Below the pieces are notes generated by a model. It saw only the letters and a list, made by a program, of their open reading frames with translations, had not been told where the DNA came from and did not search any database. Source: Gymnothorax reevesii (Eukaryota; Chordata; Actinopteri; Anguilliformes; Muraenidae). From it: DNA of 64,000 nucleotides. The DNA lies in assembly GCA_029721435.1 (NCBI GenBank), contig CM056573.1, positions 151,549,947 through 151,613,946 of the forward strand, read 5' to 3'. A program made the translations under genes and the position numbers. The stretch's first letter is position 1, and each line of letters starts with the position of its first letter. Positions 32,333-42,420 of this stretch are shown here, piece after piece.

Positions 32333-33874
32333 TCAGGCCACTCTCTTCTTTTTCCTGGCCTGGCTGCTGGCGGTATGCGCGGGTCGCGCAGGCGCAGGCG
32401 CAGCCGCAGCCGGGGCCGAGGGCTTTTTGGGCCAGCCGGACCGACCTGGCGGAGCAGGCGGGGCGGGCTGAGGCCTCAGCAGTTTCGGCATTTTAAACTG
32501 CGAATCCTGTGAAGCAGCCTGTGCAAAGGTCTTACGCTGAGCAGGCGGAAGAGGAGCAGGGGGCTTTCGAGGGAGGCAGAGCTTGAGAGCTTCATCCTCC
32601 TTCTTTTTAGCTTCGCACCGCCGTTGCATAGAAGCCAACGCGGAACCGAAGATCCCCTCCGGGACAATGGGCATGTCCAGGATGTCATCCTTCTCCCTGT
32701 CCGACAGGTTGGTGAGGTTGAGCCACCGCGCCCGTTCCTGCAGGACCATGGTCCCCAGCGCTTTTCCCGTGGCCTGGACCGCGCAGCGTTGGACACGGAG
32801 ACACAGGTCGGTGACGACCGGTATTTCCTCCCCTGTAGCTGGGTCCTGAGTTAGCACAAAATCCTCGCACAACTCAGCCTGATAAGCCGTGAGCAGGGAG
32901 AGGACATTGAGCGCTCTGGCCGAAAGCGCAGCCGCCTTATACGCCTTCTCAGTCAAGGCTGACTGAAAACGGTCCGACTTGGACGGCAGACTGGGGCTCT
33001 GGGAGGACACCGCTGACAGGCGGGGGTGAAGGTGCGCTGCCATGAGTGGCTCCATCGGAGGCATGCGGAGCAAACCCAGGCTCTCCATCGCCTCACAATC
33101 GAGGGACGAGGCACCGGGAACTGGGCTCCTGCTGCTATAAGGGCGGTCTTTCCAAGAGCGCGCAACCTCATCTAGCAGCTCCGGGAAGACGGGGAGAAGT
33201 TGTTTCGTCACACTCTTAGCCAAGGGCAATTTCTTCCCCTCGTAGCGGGATCTGGTGGTCTCAGCTACGACAACGGGCCAGGGGATGTCCAGCCGGACAG
33301 CAGCGCGTTTGCACACGTCGAGCATGTCCGAGCTGGGGAGAGGAGAAGCTGGTATGCTACTCTCATCTCCATCCCGAGAGGTGACGGAGGCCGCGGGCTG
33401 CGCAGCCCGAGCCGGAGTAATGAAGACGTCGTCATCTTCCTCATCCTCTGATATGAGGAGTTCAGAGACGCCATCTTCATCGTCCCCATAGTCCAGTTCT
33501 AGGACGTCTTCCTCACACGAGGGATCCGCGGCTAGGTCGAGCTGGGAGCCCCAGCTGGCGCTAGCCTCCGGAATCGCCGCCGTAGCGACCGCCAAATCCT
33601 GCTTGCCCTCGGCGGCAGCACCGTCGGAGGGGAGGAGGGGGTCAATTCCAGACAAGCTAGCCTGGCGGGCTAGCCGTCTGCGGAGACTTTTCGCCGTAAA
33701 CACCGCGCAGTGTTGGCACGAGCCGGGAAGTTCGATAGCCATACGGGCGTGTTCCAGCCCCAGGCAGCTCGAGCAGACCTGGTGTGGATCTTTACTCGAG
33801 ATCTTGTTCCCACAGCGACAGGGACGGGTCCCAGAGACTCCGTGCCCCTTGGTATGGGGGTTTTGGGCCTCCAT
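32333..33874 (-). CDS. DIRS Gag-like ORF1 (513 aa, intact)
   Basis: Open from ATG at 33874 to a stop at 32333. The N-terminus carries a Cys-rich motif, CRCGNKISSKDPHQVCSSCL followed by GLEHA, with a further CQHC, typical of the first ORF of vertebrate DIRS elements. A central acidic part (EEDVLELDYGDDEDG, EDEEDDDVF) is followed by a helical region (ALNVLSLLTAYQAELCEDF, then QRCAVQATGKALGTMVLQER). A basic, Pro/Ala-rich tail ends QARKKKRVA, which could be a nuclear signal. The presumed role is the structural RNA-binding protein of the particle; the exact function of DIRS ORF1 is not established. It is the one uninterrupted gene in this element. Confidence 0.85.
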   Translation of the reverse strand: MEAQNPHTKGHGVSGTRPCRCGNKISSKDPHQVCSSCLGLEHARMAIELPGSCQHCAVFTAKSLRRRLARQASLSGIDPLLPSDGAAAEGKQDLAVATAAIPEASASWGSQLDLAADPSCEEDVLELDYGDDEDGVSELLISEDEEDDDVFITPARAAQPAASVTSRDGDESSIPASPLPSSDMLDVCKRAAVRLDIPWPVVVAETTRSRYEGKKLPLAKSVTKQLLPVFPELLDEVARSWKDRPYSSRSPVPGASSLDCEAMESLGLLRMPPMEPLMAAHLHPRLSAVSSQSPSLPSKSDRFQSALTEKAYKAAALSARALNVLSLLTAYQAELCEDFVLTQDPATGEEIPVVTDLCLRVQRCAVQATGKALGTMVLQERARWLNLTNLSDREKDDILDMPIVPEGIFGSALASMQRRCEAKKKEDEALKLCLPRKPPAPLPPAQRKTFAQAASQDSQFKMPKLLRPQPAPPAPPGRSGWPKKPSAPAAAAPAPARPAHTASSQARKKKRVA

Positions 33875-33934
33875 TCCTAGCTAGCTGGTGTGCAAGCCGG
33901 GAGACGAGGCAGCTAGCTGATGTGCTAACTTTTA

Positions 33935-34138
33935 AGAAAACCGAGAGGTAGCTGGTGTGTTAGCGCTCGGAGCTCGACGTGCCGTGGTGGGGCGTCGAGC
34001 GAAGAAAACCGAGAGGTAGCTGGTGTGCTAGCCTTCGGTACTCGACGTGCCGTGGTGAGGCGTCGAGTGAAGAAAACCGAGAGGTAACTGGTGTGCTAGC
34101 CTTCGATACTCGACGTGCCGTGGTGAGGCGTCGAGGAC
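33935..34138. repeat. 68-bp tandem repeat, three units, in the DIRS leader
   Basis: 'agaaaaccgagaggta' starts at 33935, 34003 and 34071, an exact 68-bp period. Each unit holds 'ctcgacgtgccgtgg'. It lies between the terminal repeat and ORF1, that is, in the 5' leader of the minus-strand transcript. Confidence 0.9.
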
Positions 34139-34288
34139 AGTGCTGACCAAGCCGTGTAGGGCGGGAAAGCACTGAGTCCGGTCTGGTGTGACCGACGAAG
34201 CAAAAAGGTATCCAAAGCTAGTAGCGCCTGGCGACAGAAAATCCGTCTGTGGACAGTTCAGCTAACTAGCCCTGGACGCGAGATATGC

Positions 34289-34480
34289 TCCGAGTGAGAA
34301 GGGGTGTTTGAATGACGTGGTGCCGTCCGCATGAGCTATTTAAGGTGGGTGTACCACCTGGGCGGACGGACACGTTCACCAGCCAATCAGGATTGGCGTA
34401 ATGAGATTAATGCTTCTGAGGCTGCAGCGAGGCGTGCATCCCATAGTGAGACATCGAGCGAAATATTATGAAAGAGAACC
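34289..34480 (-). repeat. DIRS inverted terminal repeat (5' end of element)
   Basis: Partner of 29311-29523. In the transcribed direction it holds two CCAAT boxes in inverse orientation to one another and a TTAAATAG box. Confidence 0.9.
34336..34396 (-). promoter_or_regulatory. Putative DIRS promoter boxes
   Basis: CCAAT occurs on both strands at 34383-34396. On the minus strand a TATA-like TTAAATAG (34336-34343) follows about 40 bp downstream. The same boxes exist, inverted, in the other terminal repeat near 29430-29480. Activity is inferred from position only. Confidence 0.45.
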
Positions 34481-34699
34481 ATTTTTATTTACATGCAAGT
34501 TTTTTATAATTATTCACTTTTTCCGTATTCAAGAGCTTATAAATCTTGAAGTTAACTCTCTAGCAAAGGGATACTGCAGATATTTGTAAACTGGCATACC
34601 AAATTTAAGAATCTGTTATAGGAATGCCTGAAAAAAGAATATTTTTTTATGTGTAGGAAGTTGAAAATGCCAATTTGACCAAAAATGCTGAATATGCAA

Positions 34700-34711
34700 G
34701 GGGGGGGGGGT
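34700..34711 (+). repeat. Poly-G run
   Basis: A run of about 11 G in the palindrome centre. Confidence 0.8.
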
Positions 34712-34749
34712 TAACTGAGGTTATGTCACAACTTATAATTATTAATTTA

Positions 34750-34798
34750 TGAGAATAATAATAATAATAATAATAATAAATAATAATAATAATAATAG
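34750..34798. repeat. (AAT)n microsatellite
   Basis: Roughly 15 AAT/ATA units in the centre of the palindromic element. Confidence 0.9.
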
Positions 34799-35951
34799 AA
34801 TCCAAAACATGCTTGGGACGGTACCAACTGTCACAGCATGACTTTAAGCATGTTCTAGACTTGTTTTCTAAGATGTAAAATTCTGTGCCGCTGAGTGCTT
34901 GATAATGAATATCATAAAAGATGAAAGGGTATTAAAGAGTTTTCTTAAGTATAAAAATGACTAATATTCATTGTCTCTGTATATATGTAAATAAAAAAGC
35001 TGCAACTGAACTAATCTAATTTGTCCTAATTCATAAAATGCAGTCTCTCACAAAAGTAATTATTAGCATGTATTGTAATATTGTAATATTCTAAAAATGT
35101 ATTGTATTGTAACCACCTCATCACCATTAATGCCAAATAAGAAGCAAAATTTAGCCTCATGTGCAGCCCTGCACCCACATTGTTTTGTACCAAGTGGGCC
35201 AAATTGCCTCATTTGGCTTCCTAAAACTAAGAGTATGTGCTTTCTAGAAACTTTCTGATAACCATAACAGATTCTTAAATTTGGTATGCCAGTTTACAAA
35301 TATCTGCAGTATCACTTTGCCAAACAGTTAAGTTTAGGATTTATAAGCTCCTGTATACGAAAAAAGTGAATAATTATAAAAAATGTGCATGTAATTAAAC
35401 ATTTTTTCAATATGAAGCCATGGGTGTTAGATAAAATAATTTGGCGAGTAGATACAGCTTATATGAGGCAATCTTAGGAAAAAAAATGAAGGTCCGAAAC
35501 CCCAAGCCACATGGTCAAACCAGGAGACAAAATTGGCCCATTTTCAAGCCCTCCGAGGCAAGGGCTCATGTCAAAACTTTTATAATTCATCACTTAACAG
35601 TGTTATCCTGGCAGAAATATACATGTGACTAGATAATGACCCTATAATCACTGCGTTATGAGGAAAAAATTCAAAGTTGTTCCATATTTTCAGGAGGGCT
35701 CCTATAGTTTCACCTTATTATAGCTCATTTTGGTCAAAAAGCCATTTTTTGCCTCCTACAGAGTGAGAAATATGCATATCAGAGGCCATCTGATGCCATA
35801 ATTGAAAAAAACTGGATGCCAATTCGTAAATATTTGCAATATTAGCTTTCTAGAAGAGTCCATTATAAAATTGATGCGTTTTTCACGTGGCATTTTTAGG
35901 GCCAAATTTCGAAGGCCTATATTTTTTAAACTTTCAATTCCATTTTTGCAG

Positions 35952-36037
35952 ATGGAGACTCTGAAAATGATGAAAACAACCAAGACAGTGATTCATATGT
36001 GCTAAGCAGTTTCGAGGAGATTCGGAGGAAAATATAA
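35952..36037 (+). other. Possible terminal exon of a transposon-borne gene
   Basis: Right at the outer edge of the palindrome, 'tttcaattccatttttgcag' looks like a splice acceptor. The phase-1 frame after it reads DGDSENDENNQDSDSYVLSS then FEEIRRKI and stops at 36035-36037. It is short, acidic, and has no homologue that I recognise. It may be the tail of a gene in the autonomous parent of the palindromic element, or chance. Confidence 0.25.
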
Positions 36038-36484
36038 CCAGGTGCAATCATCTGCAGTTCCTCACTGTCCTCATCTTAAATATCTTCAGCCTTTACATTG
36101 GCATTTTATTCCTCCGCACTTTCCTGTTAACCGCTCAGCACAAACAAAAATCCTGCACATATACATATTTGGTGGGGGAGGAGTTAATCCAGCTTCCTGT
36201 GTATTCATTTTTTCCTGGAAATATTTTTATTTATTTAAACAAAAAGCATCCAACCGCCTTCAAAGAGCTCTAATCTACGGGTTTTCATTTAAAGCCTAAT
36301 TTAGCACACCTGATCTGTAGCTGATGAAGGTGCACTCTGTTCAGGTAATAAAGAACATCCTCAAGACAACAGATTTCTAGAAAGAAGGATAGAAACCACT
36401 GATCTGACATCATTCACAAACTGAACTAAATTTTTGGAAGAGAAGCACGCAATTTTTTTTGTTCTCACATCATAGAAGACTTAC
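36038..36484. other. Intron 1, 3' part, nothing recognised
   Basis: No element identified between the palindrome and the first coding exon. Confidence 0.35.
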
Positions 36485-36719
36485 AGGTGGGTGGCAACAG
36501 AAAGTGCTTGGACATGTCTATCTTCAGTGGATCCAGTCTGTCCTTCTTTGCTGGAATATCCCTCTTAACGTTAGGGACAATAGCAGTTTTCGTCTGCACT
36601 TTAAATCCATCCAAAATCAATCCAGAGTTTTGAGATGAACTGGGTATTTTTTCTGTTGATGACACCGTGCCCCCTTCTGGAGGCATCTGCTCGCCACTTG
36701 TCCTACATGCCATCTCCAT
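36485..36719 (-). CDS. First coding exon of zinc-finger gene 1
   Basis: Begins at ATG (36719), reading MEMACRTSGEQMPPEGGTVS, and ends DMSKHFLLPPT-split at the donor CCACCT|GTAAGT in phase 1 (235 bp, 78 codons plus one base). That phase fits exon 2. A second in-frame ATG follows two codons later (MACRTS). Upstream, 'cctttctctcgtgattgg...gaacag' resembles an acceptor ending at about 36725, so an untranslated first exon farther right is likely; the ZNF143/THAP11-like motif at 37956 fits this. The product is a polar linker without fingers or KRAB/SCAN/BTB similarity, with a basic VPNVKRDIPAKKDRLDPLK patch that could act in nuclear import. Confidence 0.72.
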
Positions 36720-36725
36720 GACTTC

Positions 36726-37955
36726 TGTTCCCCTCACCAATCACGAGAGAAAGGCTTGCAAACAGAATCCAAATAGAGATCACCTGCATGGACAATAATG
36801 TTGCTTGCACCAAGAAAATATAGTGATTGAAGATATAACAAAACAGAGTTGCCTGAAGTCACAGTTCAATGATACAAAGTTTTGGGAATAAATGACCGCA
36901 GCATTCACCAAAAGTGCACCAATTTGTGCAGGTGTTTGGAAAACTTGAGGATAAGGTCATGCCACAGAAAGGATTTATCAAATTTGCTATTTTTTATTGA
37001 CTGATTTAAGCCGACAAAAAGTGAACAAGATTACTTTTCATAAATGCGTAGTAAACTACAATTGAAATTCAACAGAAAGCGACAATGTTCTGGTGTGGGC
37101 TAAGGCCATGAAAGACCACAAAACGCTTCCTTCTGGACACTTCAAAGTCATCAACATTCCGCTACGCGAGAATTTGGAGGTGTATTCATGCACATATCAT
37201 ACATTTAATGACGTATCCAGCGAATCCAAAGACAATGTGCAGGTGTACATCCTGCACATCAAGCTGCCCCTTCTGCAAGCGGAGGATGCAAAATCTACGC
37301 AGCCACATTGCAGTTTAAGAAACAGATTGTTAAGGAAATTCGTAAATTTGTGTCTAATTAACCAGCTGAATAACAATTAAAGCAGTCAGATTCACAGTTT
37401 ACATGTATTTTAAAATAAAAGTAGAAACAAAGGCAAACATTAATTTTAAGCGCTTGCTTTCTCACTGACACGCCTCGCACAAGAAATGAGTCTGCCGATA
37501 TCAATCACGGATAAATAAGCCACAATAACACATAATAATCATACGACGATAAAATGACACCAGCGGCCCCGAGGTTTAAGCCTAGATAGCCAATTAATTG
37601 GTACATTTTGAAATCTGCACCACCGGACAATAGGTTTTTCTTATGTTTAGCCAACAAACATCGCTTACATTTACTAACCTAGCGAGGTTAGCCCCCAATT
37701 CCTATTTATTGGCGGCTCGCTTCCATGGATAGGACAGATTTCAAGCAAAAGTGACAATGCATTTTAATAAAAAGCATCCATAATTAAAACATGATTCAGC
37801 GCAGGACATTTACCCATTTAGACTTCTTCCATCTAGACCCCTTTCAGGCGCAATCAGTTCGCATTAACGGCACACAAAGCCAGTTCTCAGGCAAAGATTG
37901 CGTGATGACGCAAAAGCTGCCCAATAACCTGACGAGGGGGTGAATCGTTCGTTAT
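36726..37955. other. Candidate 5' intron / untranslated exon region
   Basis: No long frame was recognised as coding. A moderately CpG-containing stretch at 37690-37960 is the likely place for an untranslated first exon of gene 1, but no donor was chosen with confidence. Confidence 0.35.
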
Positions 37956-37974
37956 GTATGCTGGGAAAAGTAGT
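37956..37974 (-). promoter_or_regulatory. ZNF143/THAP11-type promoter motif
   Basis: The minus strand reads ACTACTTTTCCCAGCATAC, close to the ACTACAATTCCCAGAATGC-type element bound by ZNF143 and THAP11 in many vertebrate promoters. It lies 1.2 kb upstream of the first coding exon, in the right position and orientation-independent in function. An inverted CCAAT (37920-37925) and a CRE-like 'tgatgacgca' (37904-37913) are close by. Confidence 0.6.
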
Positions 37975-39294
37975 TTTGGAATCACAACGTTGTCCTCGAA
38001 TTATTACTTACAGTTTTCTCCTCAAGAATGACCATCTCCAGAAAAAGTACATTTCACTTGCAATTCTGAATTACTGAAATCAACCAAAAATAATGCATGC
38101 TAAAATTATTATTGGCTTAAGTATGTCAACATTTTTTGTGTGTTAAACAAGGGTACGTCGTTACATAAAGGAAAATTATTTACCATCATTTCAAAGTTAT
38201 GAACCTGAAAACGTTGCACCCACCAGTTAATCTCAAACTATATTTCACCCTAACTATTGCTTTACTGAGTGAGGTTGTGTGTAGGCTAGAACAGCAGCTC
38301 TCAGCCTTAACCATCAAGAGCAAAATTTGGTGCAGGTTTTCATTCCAATCAAGCATTTGCATTCCTGATTCTACAAATCATAGTCTTTTGCAAAGACTCA
38401 GGGCAGTGGTTCCCAAACACTTTTTTCGTTCCAACCACAAATGTAAGTAAAGTATTAGATAGAGTGAACACACACCTGAGTTGGTGATATGCTCCCCGTC
38501 AATATTTTAAAAAGCTAAAAAGTTGTCGCAAATGCTGGCTCTCCTGTAAACATTCAGACCAAAGCCTTGGACAGATGCCAGTGAAAACTTTTTTATTTTT
38601 TATTTTTTTTGCATCAGAACCAGAGTCTGTGGTGATTTTTTTCACTTTTTTAAACCAACTGCAAATGCAATCATGGGACTTCAAGTTATTCATTTGATAT
38701 AATCAGGTAAACCTCATCTTTAGAGCAGTTATTTATCCTCTTCAGTAATAACCATGCAGGGTACAAAGAAAAAAAATTCCATTTTAAAATACACCCGCAA
38801 CTCAGAAAAGCTCAGACAGCATGGAAAAGGCATATAAAAACAGACACGAGGTCTGTCGGCCTAGAGAGCTCAGCTGAGGTTGACTGAAATGTCCATGTCA
38901 ATGCTTAATTTCAGAACTCCTTGAAAATGATTGCAATATTAAGACTTATGACACATTAATGAAAGACTGAAAAAATGAGCACAAAGTCCAAAATGCTGAA
39001 TTTCTGAAAAACCAGGATGTAGAATTTTGCAAGTTTCACAGTGAATATTCAGAATATCATAAGGAAGGCTCACACCAAATTAGGAAAAAAGTTATCAGAC
39101 AGTTTTTGAGATATTCATATTTCAAGTGAGAAGTGGACAATATTTGGTCAAGGTCAAGAATAAATATTTCAGGTCTTTTTTGGATGAAAAGTATGCCATG
39201 TGCTCAGGACCAAAGAGGAAAACGGCCATCCTGATGCTCAGTCTCTGTATGCGGTTATGTCAGGGCCCTTAACAAGGCTAACTTACACTTCTGG
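37975..39294. other. Intergenic sequence with a faint hAT-like fragment
   Basis: At 38290-38430 there is 'gctctcagcc...ggttttcattcc' and 'cagtggttcccaaac' (38404), reminiscent of hAT/MITE ends. Otherwise AT-rich with poly-T at 38590-38610. No exon was seen. Confidence 0.3.
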
Positions 39295-39435
39295 GAAGTC
39301 ACCATTAATGCTGAAAAGTACACCAAGATTTTGGAGCAACATACGCTGCCATCAAGGCATGTGTTCCACAAATGGCCATGCATATTTCAACATGACAAAG
39401 CAAAAACACAAAACTGCATTGTACACCTATTATAA
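39295..39435 (+). pseudogene. Tc1 transposase fragment
   Basis: The frame reads EVTINAEKYTKILEQHTLPS, then RHVFHKWPCIFQHDKAKTQN and stops. 'INAExYxxxLExxLLPS' followed by 'WxFQxDNAKxHxA' is the catalytic core of Tc1 transposases. The DNA box has decayed to DKAK, so a catalytic region residue context is lost. No terminal repeats were found nearby. Confidence 0.75.
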
Positions 39436-39717
39436 TGGCATGGCAGTGGAAGAAAAGGTTGTGGGTGCTAGACTGGGCTGCCTGCCGGTGGGATTTGTTG
39501 TATTCTCCCTGGGGTTGTTTTTTTTTTATTTAGCTTTTGCTTCGTCTCCAGTTGTACATATCCTTAGTTCAATTAATTACTTCTTGACTTATTCTGTCCA
39601 GTGTGATCCCCCTTTTTGTTAAGGACTTTGAATTTGGTTGTAGTAGTGGAAAAGTGCCAATAGTCATCTCAGGGGGCATTTTACGTGCAAATTAGATGAC
39701 AGAGGAGGGAGTTTCAT

Positions 39718-40690
39718 TTAAAGGGGACCTAATATGCTGATCCTTTTTTGAATACATATTAGTAATGTTATAATGTTGGTTGTCCATGCTTAACCTCTGA
39801 AAAGTTTCTAAACATAAGATACAGGAATTTTGCCGTAATCCAAGAATGTGATTTCCTCTCTGAACAGCTCCTTTCGAGATCTTCACAAGATCTGGGCAAA
39901 ACCAGACGTCAGGTTGTGCTGTCCAATCAGTACAGACCAAGCCAGAGCCAATCACTGTGCTGGACCTGCCCACACCGGAAACTACTCTAGCAGGCACAAA
40001 CAACGGCAGATCATACTGTGGCTTAGTAGCGTCTACACTTTTGGAAATACAAAAGAAGATCCGCAGATCATTTGAGGTGCAATTTTGTCAGTACCTCTCC
40101 CAAAGCTGCTTGTCCGTTTGATGCCACCAGAAATCAGTGGGTAGCTTTTTTTGTTTACTGGCAGCAAACAGACGGCCAAAGAGAACATTAGCTGATTGTG
40201 CACAGTATTTCACCAAAGACAGCTTTGTTAATAAAGGATAATTCGACAAAGGATAAGCGTTTCAGCTGCTTCTCAAACCTGAAGCAGCTGCATCGATCAA
40301 GCACTTGGAGCCACAAGCTGAAAGTAACAATATAACAGCAAATAAAGTAAGTGAAGCTAATGTGTTACGGGTTGCTAGCAGGACCACTAGCGATAGTTAG
40401 CACAAACAACTGGCCTCAAACAGGTTTTTGTAAAACATCTGAAGATAAATCCTGTGTCGGTCACGACTGTCCGTGACTCACAGACAAGAAGCTGTAAGTT
40501 GCTTTTACTGCATAAGCCAACCTGACGTGATAGCCAGTTGATTGTGGCTGTGGCACAGCAGCTAGCATAGCCAAGTTACTGTTGCTAATGTTTGTGTCCT
40601 AAATATGAAAGAGTGATATCAGAGGAAATTTTACAGAGGGTGTGTGAACATAAACCTCATTTGAAGCAAACTTTTAATACTTGTATGTAA
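39718..40690 (+). mobile_element. About 1-kb repeat starting AAAGGGGACCTAATATGC, copy A
   Basis: Matches 54720-55690 in inverse orientation over its length: 'cagcacaaacaacggcagatcatactgtg'-region, 'caatcagtgggtagctttttt'-region and 'cttgctaatgtttgtgtcc'-region are shared with small indels. The 'aaaggggacctattatgc' start is a frequent fish DNA-element end. No transposase was seen. The class is not determined. Confidence 0.65.
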
Positions 40691-41290
40691 TTTGGATGCT
40701 TGGTACAACTGATCACAGTAACAGAACTTGCTGTCTGTAAAACCTGCATTGCAAGGGTTTGTCTCTGTGGTTATGACCGCTCGGTTACCAGCTACTGCAT
40801 GTTAGTTCGCGTGCCGTGCTAATTAAAAATGCTCCTGGTTAACTTATATGCAGTAATTCTCATCGGTAAGCTTGTGTCACTTCGGTAAGCATCAATGTAG
40901 CAGTTTCATCATAATGTTGCTTGATTGTAGTCACTACAGTTAGCGATCACTTCACTGATCCATGACCAGGATCAGCCGGATACTTCACAAATGTCTGAGC
41001 AAGTTCTCTGGTGCTACCGTGAAAGCAATGCGAAATGCAGAAGCTCTACCGGTTTACAGATGATTTCTCTGCACTACCTTGACAATTTCATCCCCCTTCA
41101 GAAACTGTTGTGGCTAATAAAAAGCCAAAAAAGGCAGAGATGAAATGTTAATTTCTTCCAGTAGAAGTGATCGATTTGCTAGCTCCACATAAGCAACTTG
41201 TCTGTGCAAACGGAACTTAAGCTACGGTCTGCAAAACCTGTATTATGTTCATAACATAACAGAGCTCTCTCTAGCTGTCACCTACTATCC
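40691..41290. other. Repeat-like flank, nothing coding
   Basis: The sequence continues in the style of the preceding repeat and may be part of it, but the second copy does not extend this far. Confidence 0.3.
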
Positions 41291-41297
41291 ATATAGC

Positions 41298-41460
41298 TGC
41301 TTTCACATCGGACACAAACAAATTTTTTGCACAACAGATTACATTCAAAGTCAATGCAAAAATGCGAATACACACGTTATGGGCACGTCAAGGCGCTTTC
41401 ACACCGGACTCGAAACAAATTCTTTGCGCAACATATTACATTCAAAGTCCTGACCGCTTA
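41298..41460. repeat. Fragment of a 'cacaccggacgcgaaac' MITE
   Basis: Two degenerate copies (41298-41340 and 41393-41440) of the sequence that forms the near-perfect hairpin at 54498-54607. Shared text: 'gctttcacac/tcggac', 'caaattctttgcgcaacata' and 'ttacattcaaagt'. Confidence 0.5.
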
Positions 41461-41799
41461 TGAGCTACTGCCTCTCCGTCACATACCAGCGCGGAAGCTG
41501 TTAGTTTCTCCATGCTAACAACACACCACGGCTATCCAAACCAGGAGGTCTTAATACCCACCGAAGCAGTCCATAAGCTGTTGGTCCACTTTTAGCTGCT
41601 CCTCGCTGTCCATGTTTCCCTCTAAACTCAGACCCACCGGATTTCTACGATGTCCGGTCTACACTTGACCATGTTGACCCATTCTACAAATGTGTCTATA
41701 TGGGGTGGATTCTAGCTTTCTCTGCATCCTAGCTACAGATTAGAACAAGAGCAGTCAGAGACAGCAATATACGCCCTTCATGCAACAGTTTGCATAAAA

Positions 41800-42015
41800 T
41801 GGTTAATTTTGAGAGAAAGGGTGATCCAATCAGACTGATTTCCGAACTCATTAAAGTTCCACCTGATATGGTCATGCTGTGTGAATTTGGATGAAATCGA
41901 TTGAGAATTGGCAGAGTTATTGTGAACACAAGCAACGTCCAGACAGACAGACGTCCAGACAGACAGACATCATGATTCCATAATACGTCCCGTCTGTCTT
42001 ACGACGGGCGTATAA
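41800..42015. repeat. Short dispersed element with tail 'cgacgggcgtataaata'
   Basis: Contains 'gaatttggatgaaatcgattgagaatt' filler, a (gtccagacagacagac)2 block and a G/C end followed by 'gtataaata'; same plan as 8220-8390 and 25236-25470. Confidence 0.45.
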
Positions 42016-42277
42016 ATAACCGCTGCACTTGCCGATAGCCAAGTTTTGCTTGAGTTGCCAGACTTTCGCACTGCGTCCCCCACTTTCGCCGTTGCGTTTA
42101 TTAGAACAAGTTAATTTCATTAGATCTATACACGCATAACATTAATTTTATCATTAGACAAATAACTTGAGTGAAGACAAAGTACCGTTTTTAAATGATA
42201 ATTTCACATGTTGAAGGAAAAAAACTATCCAACCCTACCTGGCCCATCTTAATGACCCCCAAGGCTTTTGAGATTAT

Positions 42278-42420
42278 ATTCTGTGGACTAAGGAGTCAAA
42301 AGTGGAGCTTTTGGGAAGTTATGTCCCTTTACACCTGGGGTTAAGCCAATGCAGCATTCTACGTTATGTACATCATATCCACTCAAACACAGTGGTGGAA
42401 AAGTGATGGTCTGGGGCTTC
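42278..42420 (+). pseudogene. Tc1 transposase fragment
   Basis: Reads ILWTKESKVELLG, then in another frame GGKVMVWG. The D of the usual WTDESKxxLF motif is replaced by K (WTKES). Short, frameshifted, dead. Confidence 0.65.

Larger units (their letters stand above)
29312..34480 (-). mobile_element. DIRS-type tyrosine-recombinase retrotransposon
   Basis: The element lies on the minus strand. In transcription order it has an inverted terminal repeat with promoter boxes (34289-34480), a tandem-repeat leader, a Gag-like ORF (33874-32333), a reverse transcriptase/RNase H region (about 31700-30250), a remnant of the tyrosine recombinase (30250-29713), an internal complementary region (29545-29641) and the other terminal repeat (29311-29523). 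The ends read GGTT...AACC. No target duplication is seen, as expected for recombinase-mediated insertion: the flanks 'cttcatattaaaa' and 'tttttatttacatg' rejoin into the palindrome arm. It is internally deleted and frameshifted, so not autonomous. Confidence 0.92.
34481..35935. repeat. Rest of the palindromic element: inner stem, centre and right arm
   Basis: 34481-34685 pairs with 35195-35400 (for example 'atactgcagatatttgtaaa' against 'tttacaaatatctgcagtat'). 35410-35935 pairs with the left arm at 28795-29310. The unpaired centre is about 34690-35190. With the DIRS element removed, the whole unit is one hairpin of about 2 kb with arms of roughly 0.7 kb. Confidence 0.75.
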
